From Bacilli bacterium (GTDB lineage Bacteria > Bacillota_I > Bacilli_A > ML615J-28 > CAG-698), in NCBI GenBank assembly GCA_016296945.1, contig JAEDHQ010000014.1, forward strand, positions 1 through 37,511: a stretch of 37,511 nt of DNA. Reading direction: 5' to 3'. Shown piece by piece: positions 7,609 through 16,698 of this stretch (the stretch's first letter is position 1; each line of letters starts with the position of its first letter). Made by a program: the position numbers and the translations under genes. The notes under the pieces were generated by a model. The model worked only from the letters and a program-made list of their open reading frames with translations. It was not told the DNA's origin and searched no databases.

Positions 7609-9300
7609 ATGGTATTTAAAGATTTCGTTTATCAAAGACCAGACTTTGATGATATTTCCAAAAAATGTGATGAAACTATTAAAGTAATTATGGAAGCAAG
7701 CAATGTAGAAGAGGCTTATAAGGCTATTGATGATTATAATGTTATCAGAGCTCATTTTTCTTCAATGGAAAGTATTGCTTCAATTCGTCACTCAATTAAT
7801 ACCCTAGATGAATTCTATAATCAAGAAATGGAATTCTTTGATGAATATGGTGCGAAGTATGCTGAACTAGAAAATCGTTTATCAATTAGTTTGCTTGAAT
7901 CACCTCATCATCAAAAGTTAAAAGAAAAATATGGTGAACACCTTTTTAAATTAATAAAAGTTCAATTAGAATCATTTAGTCCTGAAATAATTCCTGAATT
8001 GCAAGAAGAAGCTAAATTAGTTACGCGCTATGGTAAATTAATTGCTTCCGCTAAGATTCCTTTTGATGGAAAAATTTTAAATCTTTCACAAATGGGACCA
8101 TACGCAACAAGCGTTGATCGTAATGTTCGAAAAGATGCGGAAACTGCAAGTTGGAAGTTCTTTGAAGATAATATTGAAGAGATTGATGAAATCTATGATA
8201 ACTTAGTTAAAGTTCGTGACAGAATGGCTAAGAAATTAGGATATAAAAATTATATTGATTTAGGATATAAACGTTTAGGAAGAACAGATTATAATAGTGA
8301 AGATGTAAAAACTTACCGTGATCAAGTCTATCAAGAACTGGTGCCAATTGCCAATCAAATCTTTATGTCACAAGCTAAACGAATTGGAGTTAGTGATTTA
8401 AAGAGTTATGATTTGGGGCTAGAATTTTTAGATGGTAATGCTGTTCCACTTGGCGATTTAAAATATAAAATTGATTGTGCTAGAAAACTATATCACGAAT
8501 TGAGTGCAGAAACCAAAGAATTTGTTGATTTTATGCTAGATCATGAACTTATCGATTTAGAAGCAAAACCTGGTAAGCAAGGTGGTGGCTATTGTACTTC
8601 AATTGCGGATTATAAAGCTCCTTTTGTATTCTCTAATTTCAATGGAACAAGTGGGGATGTCGATGTTTTAACTCATGAGTTTGGTCATGCTTTCCAAAAT
8701 TACTGTAGCCGTGATTTTCAAGTTCCCGAATATGTTTGGCCGACACTTGAATCATGTGAAATCCATTCAATGAGTATGGAATTCTTTGCTTGGCCTTGGA
8801 TGGATTTATTCTTTGGTGAAGCAAAAGATAAATATAAATATGCGCATTTAAGTGGTTCAATAACTTTTATTCCATATGGAGTATTAGTGGATGAGTTTCA
8901 ACATTGGGTTTATGAAAATCCTGAATCGGGAAGTGAAGCTCGTAAAGAAACATGGAGAAGATTAGAAAAGAAATATATGCCTTGGAAAAAGTATGATAAT
9001 GAATTTTTAAGAAAAGGAAATTATTGGCTTCGTCAATCACATATTTTCTCAACTGCCTTTTACTACATTGATTATACACTAGCTCAAAATTGTGCTCATC
9101 AATTCTGGGTAAAGAATCAAGAAGATCATGATAAAGCATGGCATGATTATTACAACTTATGTAAAGCTGGTGGTTCGCAATCATTCTTAGAATTACTAAA
9201 GATTGCCAATCTAAGGAATCCATTTATTCAAGGAACAGTTAAATATGTAACTGAACCATTGAAAAAATGGTTAGATGATTTTGATTTATCGAAGATTTAA
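7609..9300 (+). CDS. M3-family oligoendopeptidase (PepF-like)
   Basis: A cytosolic zinc metallopeptidase that cuts short peptides, likely recycling fragments from ClpXP and Lon. The 563-residue length is normal for M3B oligopeptidases. The zinc site is His356-Glu357-Phe-Gly-His360 in THEFGHAFQ, with the third ligand Glu384 in SCEIHSMSMEFF. PYGVLVDEFQHWVYENP and the C-terminal YYIDYTLAQ segment also match the family. I chose the ATG at 7609 because AAAGGA lies nine bases before it and the protein then starts MVFKDFVYQRPDF, as relatives do. An in-frame ATG at 7591 has no ribosome-binding site. The gene is followed after eight bases by a small unknown gene and then tig, probably one transcript. 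Confidence 0.93.
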   Translation: MVFKDFVYQRPDFDDISKKCDETIKVIMEASNVEEAYKAIDDYNVIRAHFSSMESIASIRHSINTLDEFYNQEMEFFDEYGAKYAELENRLSISLLESPHHQKLKEKYGEHLFKLIKVQLESFSPEIIPELQEEAKLVTRYGKLIASAKIPFDGKILNLSQMGPYATSVDRNVRKDAETASWKFFEDNIEEIDEIYDNLVKVRDRMAKKLGYKNYIDLGYKRLGRTDYNSEDVKTYRDQVYQELVPIANQIFMSQAKRIGVSDLKSYDLGLEFLDGNAVPLGDLKYKIDCARKLYHELSAETKEFVDFMLDHELIDLEAKPGKQGGGYCTSIADYKAPFVFSNFNGTSGDVDVLTHEFGHAFQNYCSRDFQVPEYVWPTLESCEIHSMSMEFFAWPWMDLFFGEAKDKYKYAHLSGSITFIPYGVLVDEFQHWVYENPESGSEARKETWRRLEKKYMPWKKYDNEFLRKGNYWLRQSHIFSTAFYYIDYTLAQNCAHQFWVKNQEDHDKAWHDYYNLCKAGGSQSFLELLKIANLRNPFIQGTVKYVTEPLKKWLDDFDLSKI

Positions 9301-9308
9301 GATAGGAT

Positions 9309-9749
9309 ATGTTAGTAGAAATTAAAGAAAAGTTTTATCAAGAAAATTTTAATGAGGTTATTAAGATATTTAATCATTTAGATGAATTAAAAATTTATGA
9401 TTATAATTATTTATATTACGGATTGTTAGCTTGTATAGGACTTGATGATATATATTTAGGACTTTCAATAATAAAGAAATATCCACTTTTAAATGATGAA
9501 GAGATTAAAAGCTATTTAGAAGTTGATGGAGCAAACTATATAAATATTTTAAAACTTGATATAAATATCCAAAAAGCATTAATAGTTGCTTTATATTTAT
9601 TAAGGAATAAAGATAATGAAAGTATTTTGAAAAACATTGAGGCTAACATTAATTATTTTGAATTAATTGGAAGCCTTTATGAAATTGGTTATGATAATAG
9701 TGTGATTAAAGAACTAACAAATATTGGTCACATTATTTTTAAAATTTAA
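9309..9749 (+). CDS. Hypothetical helical protein upstream of tig
   Basis: A 146-residue protein that I do not recognise. It appears all-helical and soluble, rich in Ile, Leu, Asn and Tyr, with no signal peptide, membrane segment or catalytic motif. The spacing of short helices (YQENFNEVIKIFNHLDE, YYGLLACIGLDDIYLGLSII) resembles TPR-like helical hairpins, but no repeat consensus is clear. It starts eight bases after the M3 peptidase stop with a GATAGGAT ribosome-binding site and ends 41 bases before tig, so it probably shares their transcript. Confidence 0.7.
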   Translation: MLVEIKEKFYQENFNEVIKIFNHLDELKIYDYNYLYYGLLACIGLDDIYLGLSIIKKYPLLNDEEIKSYLEVDGANYINILKLDINIQKALIVALYLLRNKDNESILKNIEANINYFELIGSLYEIGYDNSVIKELTNIGHIIFKI

Positions 9750-9790
9750 AAAATAATTAAAAATGAAAATAAGAAAAGGAAGATAAAATT

Positions 9791-11071
9791 ATGAAATATG
9801 AAATAAAAAAATTACAAGAATTAAGTAAAGTTGAAATTAGAGTCGTTTTTGAAAAGAAAGAATATGATGCTAAATATGAAGTTGAATTAGCTAAAGAAAT
9901 GGCTGAAGCAGAAGCTCCTGGTTTTAGAAAAGGTAAATTACCTCGTGGAATGTTCTTAAAGAAATTTGGTGATCAAAGAGTTCATAGCAATGTTATGGAT
10001 GAATTAATTAATGAATCTTATCGTGAAATCGTGCTAAAAGAAAAAATTGATTTAGTAGGAATGCCTAAAATTGATTTCTTAACAGATATAGCTGATGATG
10101 AGTGGGGATATAAAGCAACTGTTGCTGTTTACCCTGAACTTGAAGTAAAAGATTATTTTGGAATTAAAGCAGTGAAAGAAGAAGTTAATGTAACTGATGA
10201 AGACGTTGAAGCAGAAGTTAAACGTGTTTTATCTCAACATGCCGATTTAGAAGTTGTAGAAGGAGTTGCTTTAGAAAAAGGTCATACTGCAGTATTTGAT
10301 TTCTGTGGCTATGTTGATGGTAAAGAATTTGAAGGTGGAAAAGCAGAAAATTATTCTTTAGAAATTGGTAGTGGCCAATTTATTCCTGGATTTGAAGATC
10401 AAATGGTTGGAATGAAAGAGGAAGAAGAAAGAACATTAAAAGTAAAATTCCCAGAACAATATGCTGCTGAACTTGCAGGAAAAGATGCTGAATTTAAAGT
10501 AAAATTGCATGAAATCAAACAAAGAGTATTACCTGAATTAAATGATGATTTCGTAAAAGAATTGAAAGTTGCAAAAGTTAAAACTGTGGAAGCTTGGAAA
10601 GAATTTTTAAAAGCTAATTTAGTTACAGATCGTACTGAAGCAGCTAATAATAAATTTGAAGATGATGTTTTTAATCAATTATTAGCTAATAATCCAGTTG
10701 TTATTCCTGATGATATGGTTAATGAAGGTGTTGATCGCCGTGTTAAACAACTAGAAGCACAAGCTAAACAATATAATATTCCTACTGATTTATTATTAAA
10801 ATATCAAGGAATTGAATCAATCGATCAATACAAAGAATTAATTGCTCCAGGAATTAAGTCTAATATTCATTATGAAGTAGTAGTTGCTGCTGTAGCTAAG
10901 AAAGAAAATGTAAAACTAGCTGCTGCTGATTATAATAAATATTATAAGAAGATGGCAAGCAACCAAAAAGTTGAAGATGTAAAAGCACAATATCCAAAAG
11001 AAGCAGTTACTGAATACTTCAAGATGTTAAAAGCTCATGACTTAGTTTTAGCAAATGTTGTAAGTGAATAA
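9791..11071 (+). CDS. tig: Trigger factor, ribosome-associated chaperone and peptidyl-prolyl isomerase
   Basis: It binds ribosomal protein L23 at the exit tunnel and shields emerging chains. The 426-residue chain has the three family domains. The N-terminal ribosome-binding domain carries the signature GFRKGKLPR at about residues 45-53. The FKBP-like isomerase domain, about 150-240, has AVFDFCGYVDGKEFEGG and GSGQFIPGFEDQMVGM. The helical C-terminal substrate-binding domain follows. A good AAGGAAG ribosome-binding site precedes the ATG. It is followed by clpX, as in many Firmicutes, but clpX has its own promoter and clpP is not here. Confidence 0.97.
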   Translation: MKYEIKKLQELSKVEIRVVFEKKEYDAKYEVELAKEMAEAEAPGFRKGKLPRGMFLKKFGDQRVHSNVMDELINESYREIVLKEKIDLVGMPKIDFLTDIADDEWGYKATVAVYPELEVKDYFGIKAVKEEVNVTDEDVEAEVKRVLSQHADLEVVEGVALEKGHTAVFDFCGYVDGKEFEGGKAENYSLEIGSGQFIPGFEDQMVGMKEEEERTLKVKFPEQYAAELAGKDAEFKVKLHEIKQRVLPELNDDFVKELKVAKVKTVEAWKEFLKANLVTDRTEAANNKFEDDVFNQLLANNPVVIPDDMVNEGVDRRVKQLEAQAKQYNIPTDLLLKYQGIESIDQYKELIAPGIKSNIHYEVVVAAVAKKENVKLAAADYNKYYKKMASNQKVEDVKAQYPKEAVTEYFKMLKAHDLVLANVVSE

Positions 11072-11130
11072 TTTAAATTAAGATAATATACAAAGATTTA
11101 TTGAAGTTGACAAATAAATTTAAGAAATAA

Positions 11131-11139
11131 TGGTATAAT
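11131..11139 (+). promoter_or_regulatory. Extended -10 promoter of clpX
   Basis: TGG-TATAAT lies 18 bases before the clpX ATG. A perfect TTGACA lies at 11107-11112, but the 21-base spacing is too long for a normal -35, so the extended -10 probably carries recognition. Confidence 0.6.
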
Positions 11140-11156
11140 AAATAAGGGGTGAGATT

Positions 11157-12398
11157 ATGGCTGAAAAGAATGAATGTTCTTTCTGTGGTGCAGTTGAATC
11201 TGATGAAGTGATTTTATTTCGTGGAGATAACTGTTTCATATGTGATTCATGTGTCGAATTTATTTATAATATGATTAAGGATCATAAAATTGATTTTTCT
11301 AATGACCAAAGTAATTACTCCAAAGCAGTTGATGATTTAAGTTTAACACCTCATGAAATCTACAATAAATTAAGTGAATATATAGTAGGACAAGAATATG
11401 CCAAAAAAGTTTTGTCAGTAGCAGTTTATAATCATTATAAAAGACTTCAAAATAATTTATCTGGAAACAACGAAATTGAAATAGATAAAAGTAATGTCTT
11501 ATTAATTGGCCCAACTGGTAGTGGAAAAACATTATTTGCAAGAACATTAGCAAAGATCTTAAATGTTCCATTTGCAATCGCTGATGCGACCACTTTAACA
11601 CAAGCTGGTTATGTTGGAGAAGATGTAGAAAATGTTTTATTAAGATTAATTCAAGATGCAGATTATGATATTGAATTAGCACAAAGGGGAATCATCTATA
11701 TTGATGAAATTGATAAATTAGGACGTAAATCAGATAATCCATCGATTACTAGAGATGTTTCTGGTGAAGGTGTTCAACAAGCTCTACTTAAAATTTTAGA
11801 AGGAACTGTTGCTAATGTTCCTCCTGGTGGAGGTAGAAAACATCCTCATCAAGAGTTCATTCCAATTGATACTACAAATATTCTGTTTATATGTGGTGGA
11901 TCATTTGAAGGAATTACTGACGTAATTAAATCGCGTGTTGGAAAGAAAAGTATTGGTTTTAGTACAAGTGAAGAAGTGAAAACTGATGAGAGTGAGTTAT
12001 ACCGAAAGATTACACATGATGATGTAAAAAAGTTTGGTATTATTCCTGAACTAGTGGGAAGACTTCCAATTATCGCTCCGCTCCATCCGTTAAGTATTAA
12101 TGATTTAAAATCAATTTTAAATGAACCACGTAATGCAATCTTAAAACAATACCAAACAATTCTTAATATGGATAATATTGATTTAGAATTTACAGAAGAA
12201 GCAGTGAATGCAATTGCGGAAATGTCTGAAAAACAAAAAACTGGTGCTCGTGGCCTTCGTTCAATAATAGAAAAAATTATGTTGGAAATTATGTTTAATT
12301 TGCCAAGCGAAGCGGATGTTGAAAAGTGTATTATAACAAAAGAAGTTGTATTAAATGGCAGTGTTCCTCAAATTATTAGAAAGAAGAACCTTGCCTAA
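11157..12398 (+). CDS. clpX: ATP-dependent Clp protease ATP-binding subunit ClpX
   Basis: An AAA+ unfoldase that feeds tagged proteins to ClpP. The 413-residue chain begins with the C4 zinc finger (ECSFCG at about 6-11 and CFICDSC at about 26-32). Walker A is GPTGSGKT at 118-125 and Walker B is IIYIDEIDKLG. The ClpP-contact loop is replaced or embedded around KKSIGFS. The sensor region GRLPIIAPLHPL and the C-terminal GARGLRSIIE follow. Together with SmpB encoded downstream it would destroy tmRNA-tagged chains. The ATG has an AAGGGGTGAG ribosome-binding site. The stop is immediately followed by the ATG of the trigger-factor-like gene (no gap), which suggests coupled translation. Confidence 0.97.
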   Translation: MAEKNECSFCGAVESDEVILFRGDNCFICDSCVEFIYNMIKDHKIDFSNDQSNYSKAVDDLSLTPHEIYNKLSEYIVGQEYAKKVLSVAVYNHYKRLQNNLSGNNEIEIDKSNVLLIGPTGSGKTLFARTLAKILNVPFAIADATTLTQAGYVGEDVENVLLRLIQDADYDIELAQRGIIYIDEIDKLGRKSDNPSITRDVSGEGVQQALLKILEGTVANVPPGGGRKHPHQEFIPIDTTNILFICGGSFEGITDVIKSRVGKKSIGFSTSEEVKTDESELYRKITHDDVKKFGIIPELVGRLPIIAPLHPLSINDLKSILNEPRNAILKQYQTILNMDNIDLEFTEEAVNAIAEMSEKQKTGARGLRSIIEKIMLEIMFNLPSEADVEKCIITKEVVLNGSVPQIIRKKNLA

Positions 12399-13499
12399 AT
12401 GCAACTATTTACAAGAATTTTTGATAAGAATTTATGCATTGCCCACTTTAGTTTAAGCTATAAAGAAGCAATGCATATTTATCAAGAAACAAAAGAAGAT
12501 TTTGCTGGTGATTTATCTTTAACAGAAGAATATTTAAAAGACTTTATTGATGAACAATACTTAAATGATGAGTTGGTAGCTCGTAATTTGATTTGTGTTG
12601 GAAAAAAAGAAATTAAATTCTTATCAAAGTTAATAAAAGATAAACCATTTATGGGGGTTGCTCGTTTTCTTGTCATACCTGAAACAGTAAACTTAGCGTT
12701 GCCTTTATCACTGCCTTTACGTATTAAAAAAGAAGTGCAACAAGAAAAAGAAAAAGCCATGAGTCAATTTAAGATTGCAATGATGGAAAATAATTATGTT
12801 GATATAGTAGAAACTGATACAGTTGATTGTGATTGTGTTGTTACTTATGACTTAAGATTTATGATTGATGGAAAAGTTGTTTCTACATATGAAGATCAAC
12901 TATTAGCAATGTATTTAGATACTGATATTGATAAATCTCGTTTTCTAGGAACTAAGATTAATGATGCTGTTGTTGTTAGTGATGCAGATGGTGTGATCAC
13001 TGATTTCTTAATCAAAAAAATTGAAAAAAAAGTTCCATATGATGAAAATACTGCTAATGATGTTTATCAAGCATTAGGATTTGAAAATTATCAAGATTTA
13101 GTTAATCGATTTACAAAATCATTTTACAATCAATTGAAGGTTAATAAATATATCGATTATTGTGTTGATTTTGTTTATGAAAATTCAAATTTAGAAATTA
13201 ATCAAAATGTTATTGATTTCTATAATCGAAAAGAGTTTCTGATTTATAGTGATTTACTTAACAAAAAAGAGAGTAAAACAATAAAAGAAGAAATCCTTAA
13301 AAAATGCTATATTTTTGATTTATTATTAAAAATTGTCGAGTTGAGAAATCAAAAATTAACAAATGATGAAATAGATAATCTTGAAGATGAATATGAAGAT
13401 TTTCTTTTAAGTGGTCAATTTTATCCACATAAATTTGAAATCTATTTGATGAAGTATCAAATTTATTGCTATTTAAAAAAAGAAAAAGTATTTGAATGA
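12399..13499 (+). CDS. Divergent trigger-factor-like protein between clpX and lon
   Basis: A 366-residue cytosolic protein whose layout resembles a trigger factor. The N-terminal alpha/beta segment ends in PFMGVARFLVIPETVNL, comparable to the P.G.P.I.. strand of trigger factor. An FKBP-like core follows, with CDCVVTYDLRFMIDGKVV (compare AVFDFCGYVDGKEF) and MYLDTDIDKSRFLGTKIND (compare the GSGQFIPGFEDQ segment). A helical C-terminal region comes last. The ribosome-binding GFRxGxxP signature is absent, and the isomerase active-site positions are not kept. I infer a chaperone-like protein that does not dock on the ribosome in the usual way, perhaps an adaptor for ClpX or Lon. The ATG abuts the clpX TAA. 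The assignment rests on pattern matching by eye. Confidence 0.55.
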   Translation: MQLFTRIFDKNLCIAHFSLSYKEAMHIYQETKEDFAGDLSLTEEYLKDFIDEQYLNDELVARNLICVGKKEIKFLSKLIKDKPFMGVARFLVIPETVNLALPLSLPLRIKKEVQQEKEKAMSQFKIAMMENNYVDIVETDTVDCDCVVTYDLRFMIDGKVVSTYEDQLLAMYLDTDIDKSRFLGTKINDAVVVSDADGVITDFLIKKIEKKVPYDENTANDVYQALGFENYQDLVNRFTKSFYNQLKVNKYIDYCVDFVYENSNLEINQNVIDFYNRKEFLIYSDLLNKKESKTIKEEILKKCYIFDLLLKIVELRNQKLTNDEIDNLEDEYEDFLLSGQFYPHKFEIYLMKYQIYCYLKKEKVFE

Positions 13500-13516
13500 A
13501 AAACAAAATATAATAA

Positions 13517-13559
13517 TTAAAACATTATTAATTAAATTATTATTATTTAAAACATTATT
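13517..13559 (+). repeat. 13-base direct repeat before lon
   Basis: TTAAAACATTATT occurs at 13517-13529 and again at 13547-13559, 30 bases apart, in the AT-only spacer between the trigger-factor-like gene and lon. Its role is unknown; it may be chance in such AT-rich DNA. Confidence 0.4.
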
Positions 13560-13578
13560 TATGAAAGAGGTGAATGAT

Positions 13579-15897
13579 ATGTTTTCTAATGACACAATTG
13601 ATACTTATTCAATACCAATTATAGTTGTAAAAAATATTATTCCTTTACCAAATAACGAAATTAAGTTAGATATCTTAAATCCACTCTTCTTAGAATCAAT
13701 TCAAGCTGCTTCGCAAACAAATAAGTATATTGGACTATTTTTACCAAAGAATCCTTTACTTGATAATTATAGTATAAACAATATTCAACCTATTGGTGTG
13801 GTTTGCGAATTGAATTATTTTATTAAAGGAGGAAGTTCTAAAGCAAGAATGTTAGGAATTGTGCGTGCTCGTATCAATTCATTAGAACAAGAAACCCCTT
13901 ATCTAGTTGCAAATGTTACATCAATGCCTAAATACAGTGAGGATACTGCTGCAGAACTTACTTATGTAAAAATATTAGTTAGCGAAATTGAAAAGAATGG
14001 TACGAGAATTTTAGGAAGCAATCGTGATGTTATCACATTAATTAGTCAAGGAGTAACTCCTGATAAATTAACAGATATCTTAGCATTTAACATGAAACTT
14101 GATATGGCTACTAAATTGAAGTATCTTCAAAATCCAAGTATTACAATGCGTTTAAGATATTTAGTAGAAGATATTAAACGCGAAAAACAACTTGCTGAAA
14201 TTGATATGAAGATTGAAGATGATGTTCGTAAATCAATTAATGATAGTCAAAAAGAATATTATTTACGTGAAAAGATGAAAGCTATTCAAAATGAATTAGG
14301 AGATAAAGCCCGTAAAGAATCAGATATCGAAGAATTACGCAAAAAGATATTAGAATGTAAGATGCCAGAAGATATTGAAAAGAGAGCATTGAATGAACTT
14401 AATAGATATGCAACATTAGGAGCTGGTTCAGGGGAAGCTTCAATTTCTCGTAGTTATCTAGATTTTATGGTTAGTCTTCCTTGGAGTAAAGAAAGTCAAG
14501 ATAATAAAGACATAAAGGTTGCCAAAGACCAATTAGATAGTGATCATTTTGGATTAGAATCTGTAAAAGATCGTATTCTAGAGTATTTAGCAGTTCGTAT
14601 TATGACTAATAAAACTCCACAAGCAATCCTTTGCTTAGTTGGTCCTCCAGGTGTCGGAAAAACTTCACTTGCAAAAAGTATTGCTACTGCCTTAAATAAA
14701 AAATTTGTTAAGCAAGCGTTGGGTGGTGTGAAGGATGAATCAGAAATACGTGGTCATCGTCGTACATATTTAGGAGCTTTACCTGGTCGTATATTACAAG
14801 GAATGAAAAAAGCAGGGACAAATAATCCAGTATTTTTACTTGATGAAGTAGATAAATTAAGTAGTGATTTTAGAGGCGATCCATCAAGTGCTTTACTTGA
14901 AGTATTAGATTCAGAGCAAAATCGTTTCTTTAGTGATCATTATTTAGAAGAACCTTATGATTTGAGTCATGTATTTTTTATTGCGACAGCAAACTATTTA
15001 GAAAATATTCCTGCTCCACTTCGTGATCGTATGGAAATTGTAGAAGTAAGTAGCTATACTGAATACGAAAAATATGAAATTGCTAAACGTCATCTAATTG
15101 ATAAACAATTATTTAATCATGGATTAAGTAAATGTGATTTTGAATTAACAGATGGAGCATTATGGAAAATAATTCGTGAATATACTAAAGAAGCAGGTGT
15201 TCGTGAATTAGAACGAACAATTGGAACTTTAGTAAGAAAAGCGATTAAAACGATTTTAATGAATAAAGATCAAAAGATTGTTATCACAGAAGATAACATT
15301 AGTGATTGGATAGGAAAACCTAAATTTGTTTATAATAAAGTTGATGTTAATCCACAAGTAGGTGTTGTAACTGGACTTGCTTATACACAATATGGTGGTG
15401 ATACACTGCCTGTTGAAGTAACATACTATAAAGGACAAGGAAAAATAGTTTTAACTGGTAAACTTGGAGATGTAATGAAAGAATCTGCCCAAGCAGCATT
15501 AAGTTATGTTAGATCGAATGCCAAAAAATATGGAATAGATGAAGAGTTATTCTTAAACAATGATATTCATATTCATGTTCCAGAAGGCGCTGTACCTAAA
15601 GATGGTCCTAGTGCAGGTGTTACAATGGCAACAGGAATTATTTCTGCTTTTTCACATCGCTATGTTAATAACAAAGTTGGAATGACTGGAGAAATAACAT
15701 TACGTGGTCGAGTTCTTCCAATCGGAGGATTACGAGAAAAATCAATTGCTGCTCATCGTAGTGGTTTAAAGACTATTATTATTCCTAAAGAAAATGTTCG
15801 TGACTTAGATGAAATTCCTCAAAGCGTTAAAGAAGAATTAGAAATTATTCCAGTTGAACGTGTTGAAGAAGTTATTAAAGTTGCTTTAGTTGATTAA
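13579..15897 (+). CDS. lon: ATP-dependent protease Lon
   Basis: A cytosolic AAA+ serine protease that degrades damaged and regulatory proteins. The 772-residue chain matches Bacillus LonA (774). It has an N-terminal substrate domain, Walker A GPPGVGKT at 355-362, Walker B VFLLDEVDKL, and a C-terminal protease with the dyad Ser678 (KDGPSAGVTM) and Lys721 (GGLREKSIAAH). AGAGGTG lies six bases before the ATG at 13579. The in-frame ATG at 13492 is rejected because it is preceded by coding sequence of the previous gene and followed by a low-complexity AT spacer. It ends the tig-clpX-lon quality-control block and is closed by a terminator. Confidence 0.97.
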   Translation: MFSNDTIDTYSIPIIVVKNIIPLPNNEIKLDILNPLFLESIQAASQTNKYIGLFLPKNPLLDNYSINNIQPIGVVCELNYFIKGGSSKARMLGIVRARINSLEQETPYLVANVTSMPKYSEDTAAELTYVKILVSEIEKNGTRILGSNRDVITLISQGVTPDKLTDILAFNMKLDMATKLKYLQNPSITMRLRYLVEDIKREKQLAEIDMKIEDDVRKSINDSQKEYYLREKMKAIQNELGDKARKESDIEELRKKILECKMPEDIEKRALNELNRYATLGAGSGEASISRSYLDFMVSLPWSKESQDNKDIKVAKDQLDSDHFGLESVKDRILEYLAVRIMTNKTPQAILCLVGPPGVGKTSLAKSIATALNKKFVKQALGGVKDESEIRGHRRTYLGALPGRILQGMKKAGTNNPVFLLDEVDKLSSDFRGDPSSALLEVLDSEQNRFFSDHYLEEPYDLSHVFFIATANYLENIPAPLRDRMEIVEVSSYTEYEKYEIAKRHLIDKQLFNHGLSKCDFELTDGALWKIIREYTKEAGVRELERTIGTLVRKAIKTILMNKDQKIVITEDNISDWIGKPKFVYNKVDVNPQVGVVTGLAYTQYGGDTLPVEVTYYKGQGKIVLTGKLGDVMKESAQAALSYVRSNAKKYGIDEELFLNNDIHIHVPEGAVPKDGPSAGVTMATGIISAFSHRYVNNKVGMTGEITLRGRVLPIGGLREKSIAAHRSGLKTIIIPKENVRDLDEIPQSVKEELEIIPVERVEEVIKVALVD

Positions 15898-15900
15898 AAT

Positions 15901-15932
15901 AAAAAAGCGTAGAATGTAAACTACGCTTTTTT
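15901..15932 (+). terminator. Rho-independent terminator after lon
   Basis: AAAAGCGTAG and CTACGCTTTT form a perfect 10-bp stem with an 8-base loop and a T tail. It could act on both strands, ending the opposite-strand gene as well. Confidence 0.9.
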
Positions 15933-15957
15933 CTATTTAATCTAATTATTTATATTA

Positions 15958-16245
15958 TCATTTTTTGTTTTTCAATATATAATTTACAAAATAATTTATA
16001 AAATATGTCATAAAAGATGCAATTATCAGCCATACTATAAGTGATAGAAATGGTTTTTCTATTTTTAATAAAAAGGGAATAAATGTATCAATGATACCTA
16101 AAGTTATTAAAATTAGAAAAGAGATTATCGAAATAATTAAGGCACCCTTAGATCTAAATTCCGGATTAATATTTTCATAATGTTCTAATTGATGCTTATT
16201 TTTACTATCATTAATTGAATCATATCGACATCCATTATTATTCAT
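15958..16245 (-). CDS. Small two-helix membrane protein, unknown
   Basis: A 95-residue protein with a polar N-terminus (about 1-33, charged) and two hydrophobic segments, about 34-60 (ALIISIISFLILITLGI) and 65-90 (FLSLIVWLIIASFMTYFINY), ending in a Lys-rich tail. No domain is recognised and no function can be given. The AAGAGGT ribosome-binding site eight bases before the ATG on the minus strand supports real translation. It lies alone on the minus strand between lon and secG, sharing the lon terminator region. Confidence 0.7.
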   Translation of the reverse strand: MNNNGCRYDSINDSKNKHQLEHYENINPEFRSKGALIISIISFLILITLGIIDTFIPFLLKIEKPFLSLIVWLIIASFMTYFINYFVNYILKNKK

Positions 16246-16331
16246 ACATTAATACCTCTTGTATTGATTATATCATTGTATAAACTTACTGTCAAATTAA
16301 TAATCAACAAAAACAAATTATTAAATTAATC

Positions 16332-16360
16332 TTGCATTTAAATTTTGAATGTGGTATAAT
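16332..16360 (+). promoter_or_regulatory. Promoter of secG
   Basis: TTGCAT and TATAAT are 17 bases apart, with TGG before the -10 (extended -10). Confidence 0.75.
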
Positions 16361-16400
16361 ATATATACGTTATAAAATGTCATTGATATTGGAGGGCTCT

Positions 16401-16640
16401 ATGAAGTTTGTAGATATATTACTATTAATTGTTTCTATTTTATTAATAGCTGTTGTAGTATTACAAAAATCTGATGATGATGCTAGTTCTGCATTTACAG
16501 GAGAAAAATCAGAATTATTCGCAAATAAAAAAGAACGTGGAATTGATGTTTGGATTAAATACATTACTGCTGGTTTATGCATAGCATTCTTCGTTTTAGC
16601 AGTTATTGCATCATTCTTCGTAATCCGTTTTGGAATTTAA
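16401..16640 (+). CDS. secG: Preprotein translocase subunit SecG
   Basis: A 79-residue inner component of the SecYEG channel. Two membrane helices (about 3-22 and 53-75) flank the conserved cytosolic loop with VVVLQKSDD, SSAFTGEK and ERGIDVWIKYIT. GGAGGG lies just before the ATG at 16401. An upstream in-frame ATG at 16332 falls in the promoter and is rejected. secG-rnr-smpB is a conserved Gram-positive gene order; here a terminator separates secG from rnr. Confidence 0.95.
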   Translation: MKFVDILLLIVSILLIAVVVLQKSDDDASSAFTGEKSELFANKKERGIDVWIKYITAGLCIAFFVLAVIASFFVIRFGI

Positions 16641-16645
16641 GATTT

Positions 16646-16671
16646 AGGGCCTTTAATAGAAGGCCTTTTTA
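16646..16671 (+). terminator. Rho-independent terminator after secG
   Basis: GGCCTT and AAGGCC form a 6-bp stem with a TAATAG loop and a T tail. It may be leaky, letting secG transcripts enter rnr, for which I see no clear separate promoter. Confidence 0.75.
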
Positions 16672-16672
16672 T

Positions 16673-16686
16673 TATACAATTGTATA
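16673..16686 (+). promoter_or_regulatory. 14-base palindrome before rnr
   Basis: TATACAATTGTATA is a perfect palindrome ending just before the rnr ribosome-binding site (AGGAG). It could be an operator or chance. No bound protein is known. Confidence 0.35.
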
Positions 16687-16698
16687 GGAGAATAAAAA

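Noticed and set aside
8867..9223. Minus-strand reading frame inside the M3 peptidase gene
   Set aside because: Mirror of a strongly supported gene, with no ribosome-binding site or known motif.
11299..11682. Long minus-strand reading frame inside clpX
   Set aside because: It is the shadow of the clpX coding strand, with skewed His/Leu/Gln composition and no start signals.
13492..13578. Upstream in-frame start for lon at 13492
   Set aside because: It overlaps the preceding gene, is followed by low-complexity AT sequence, and the ATG at 13579 has a strong ribosome-binding site and the right length.
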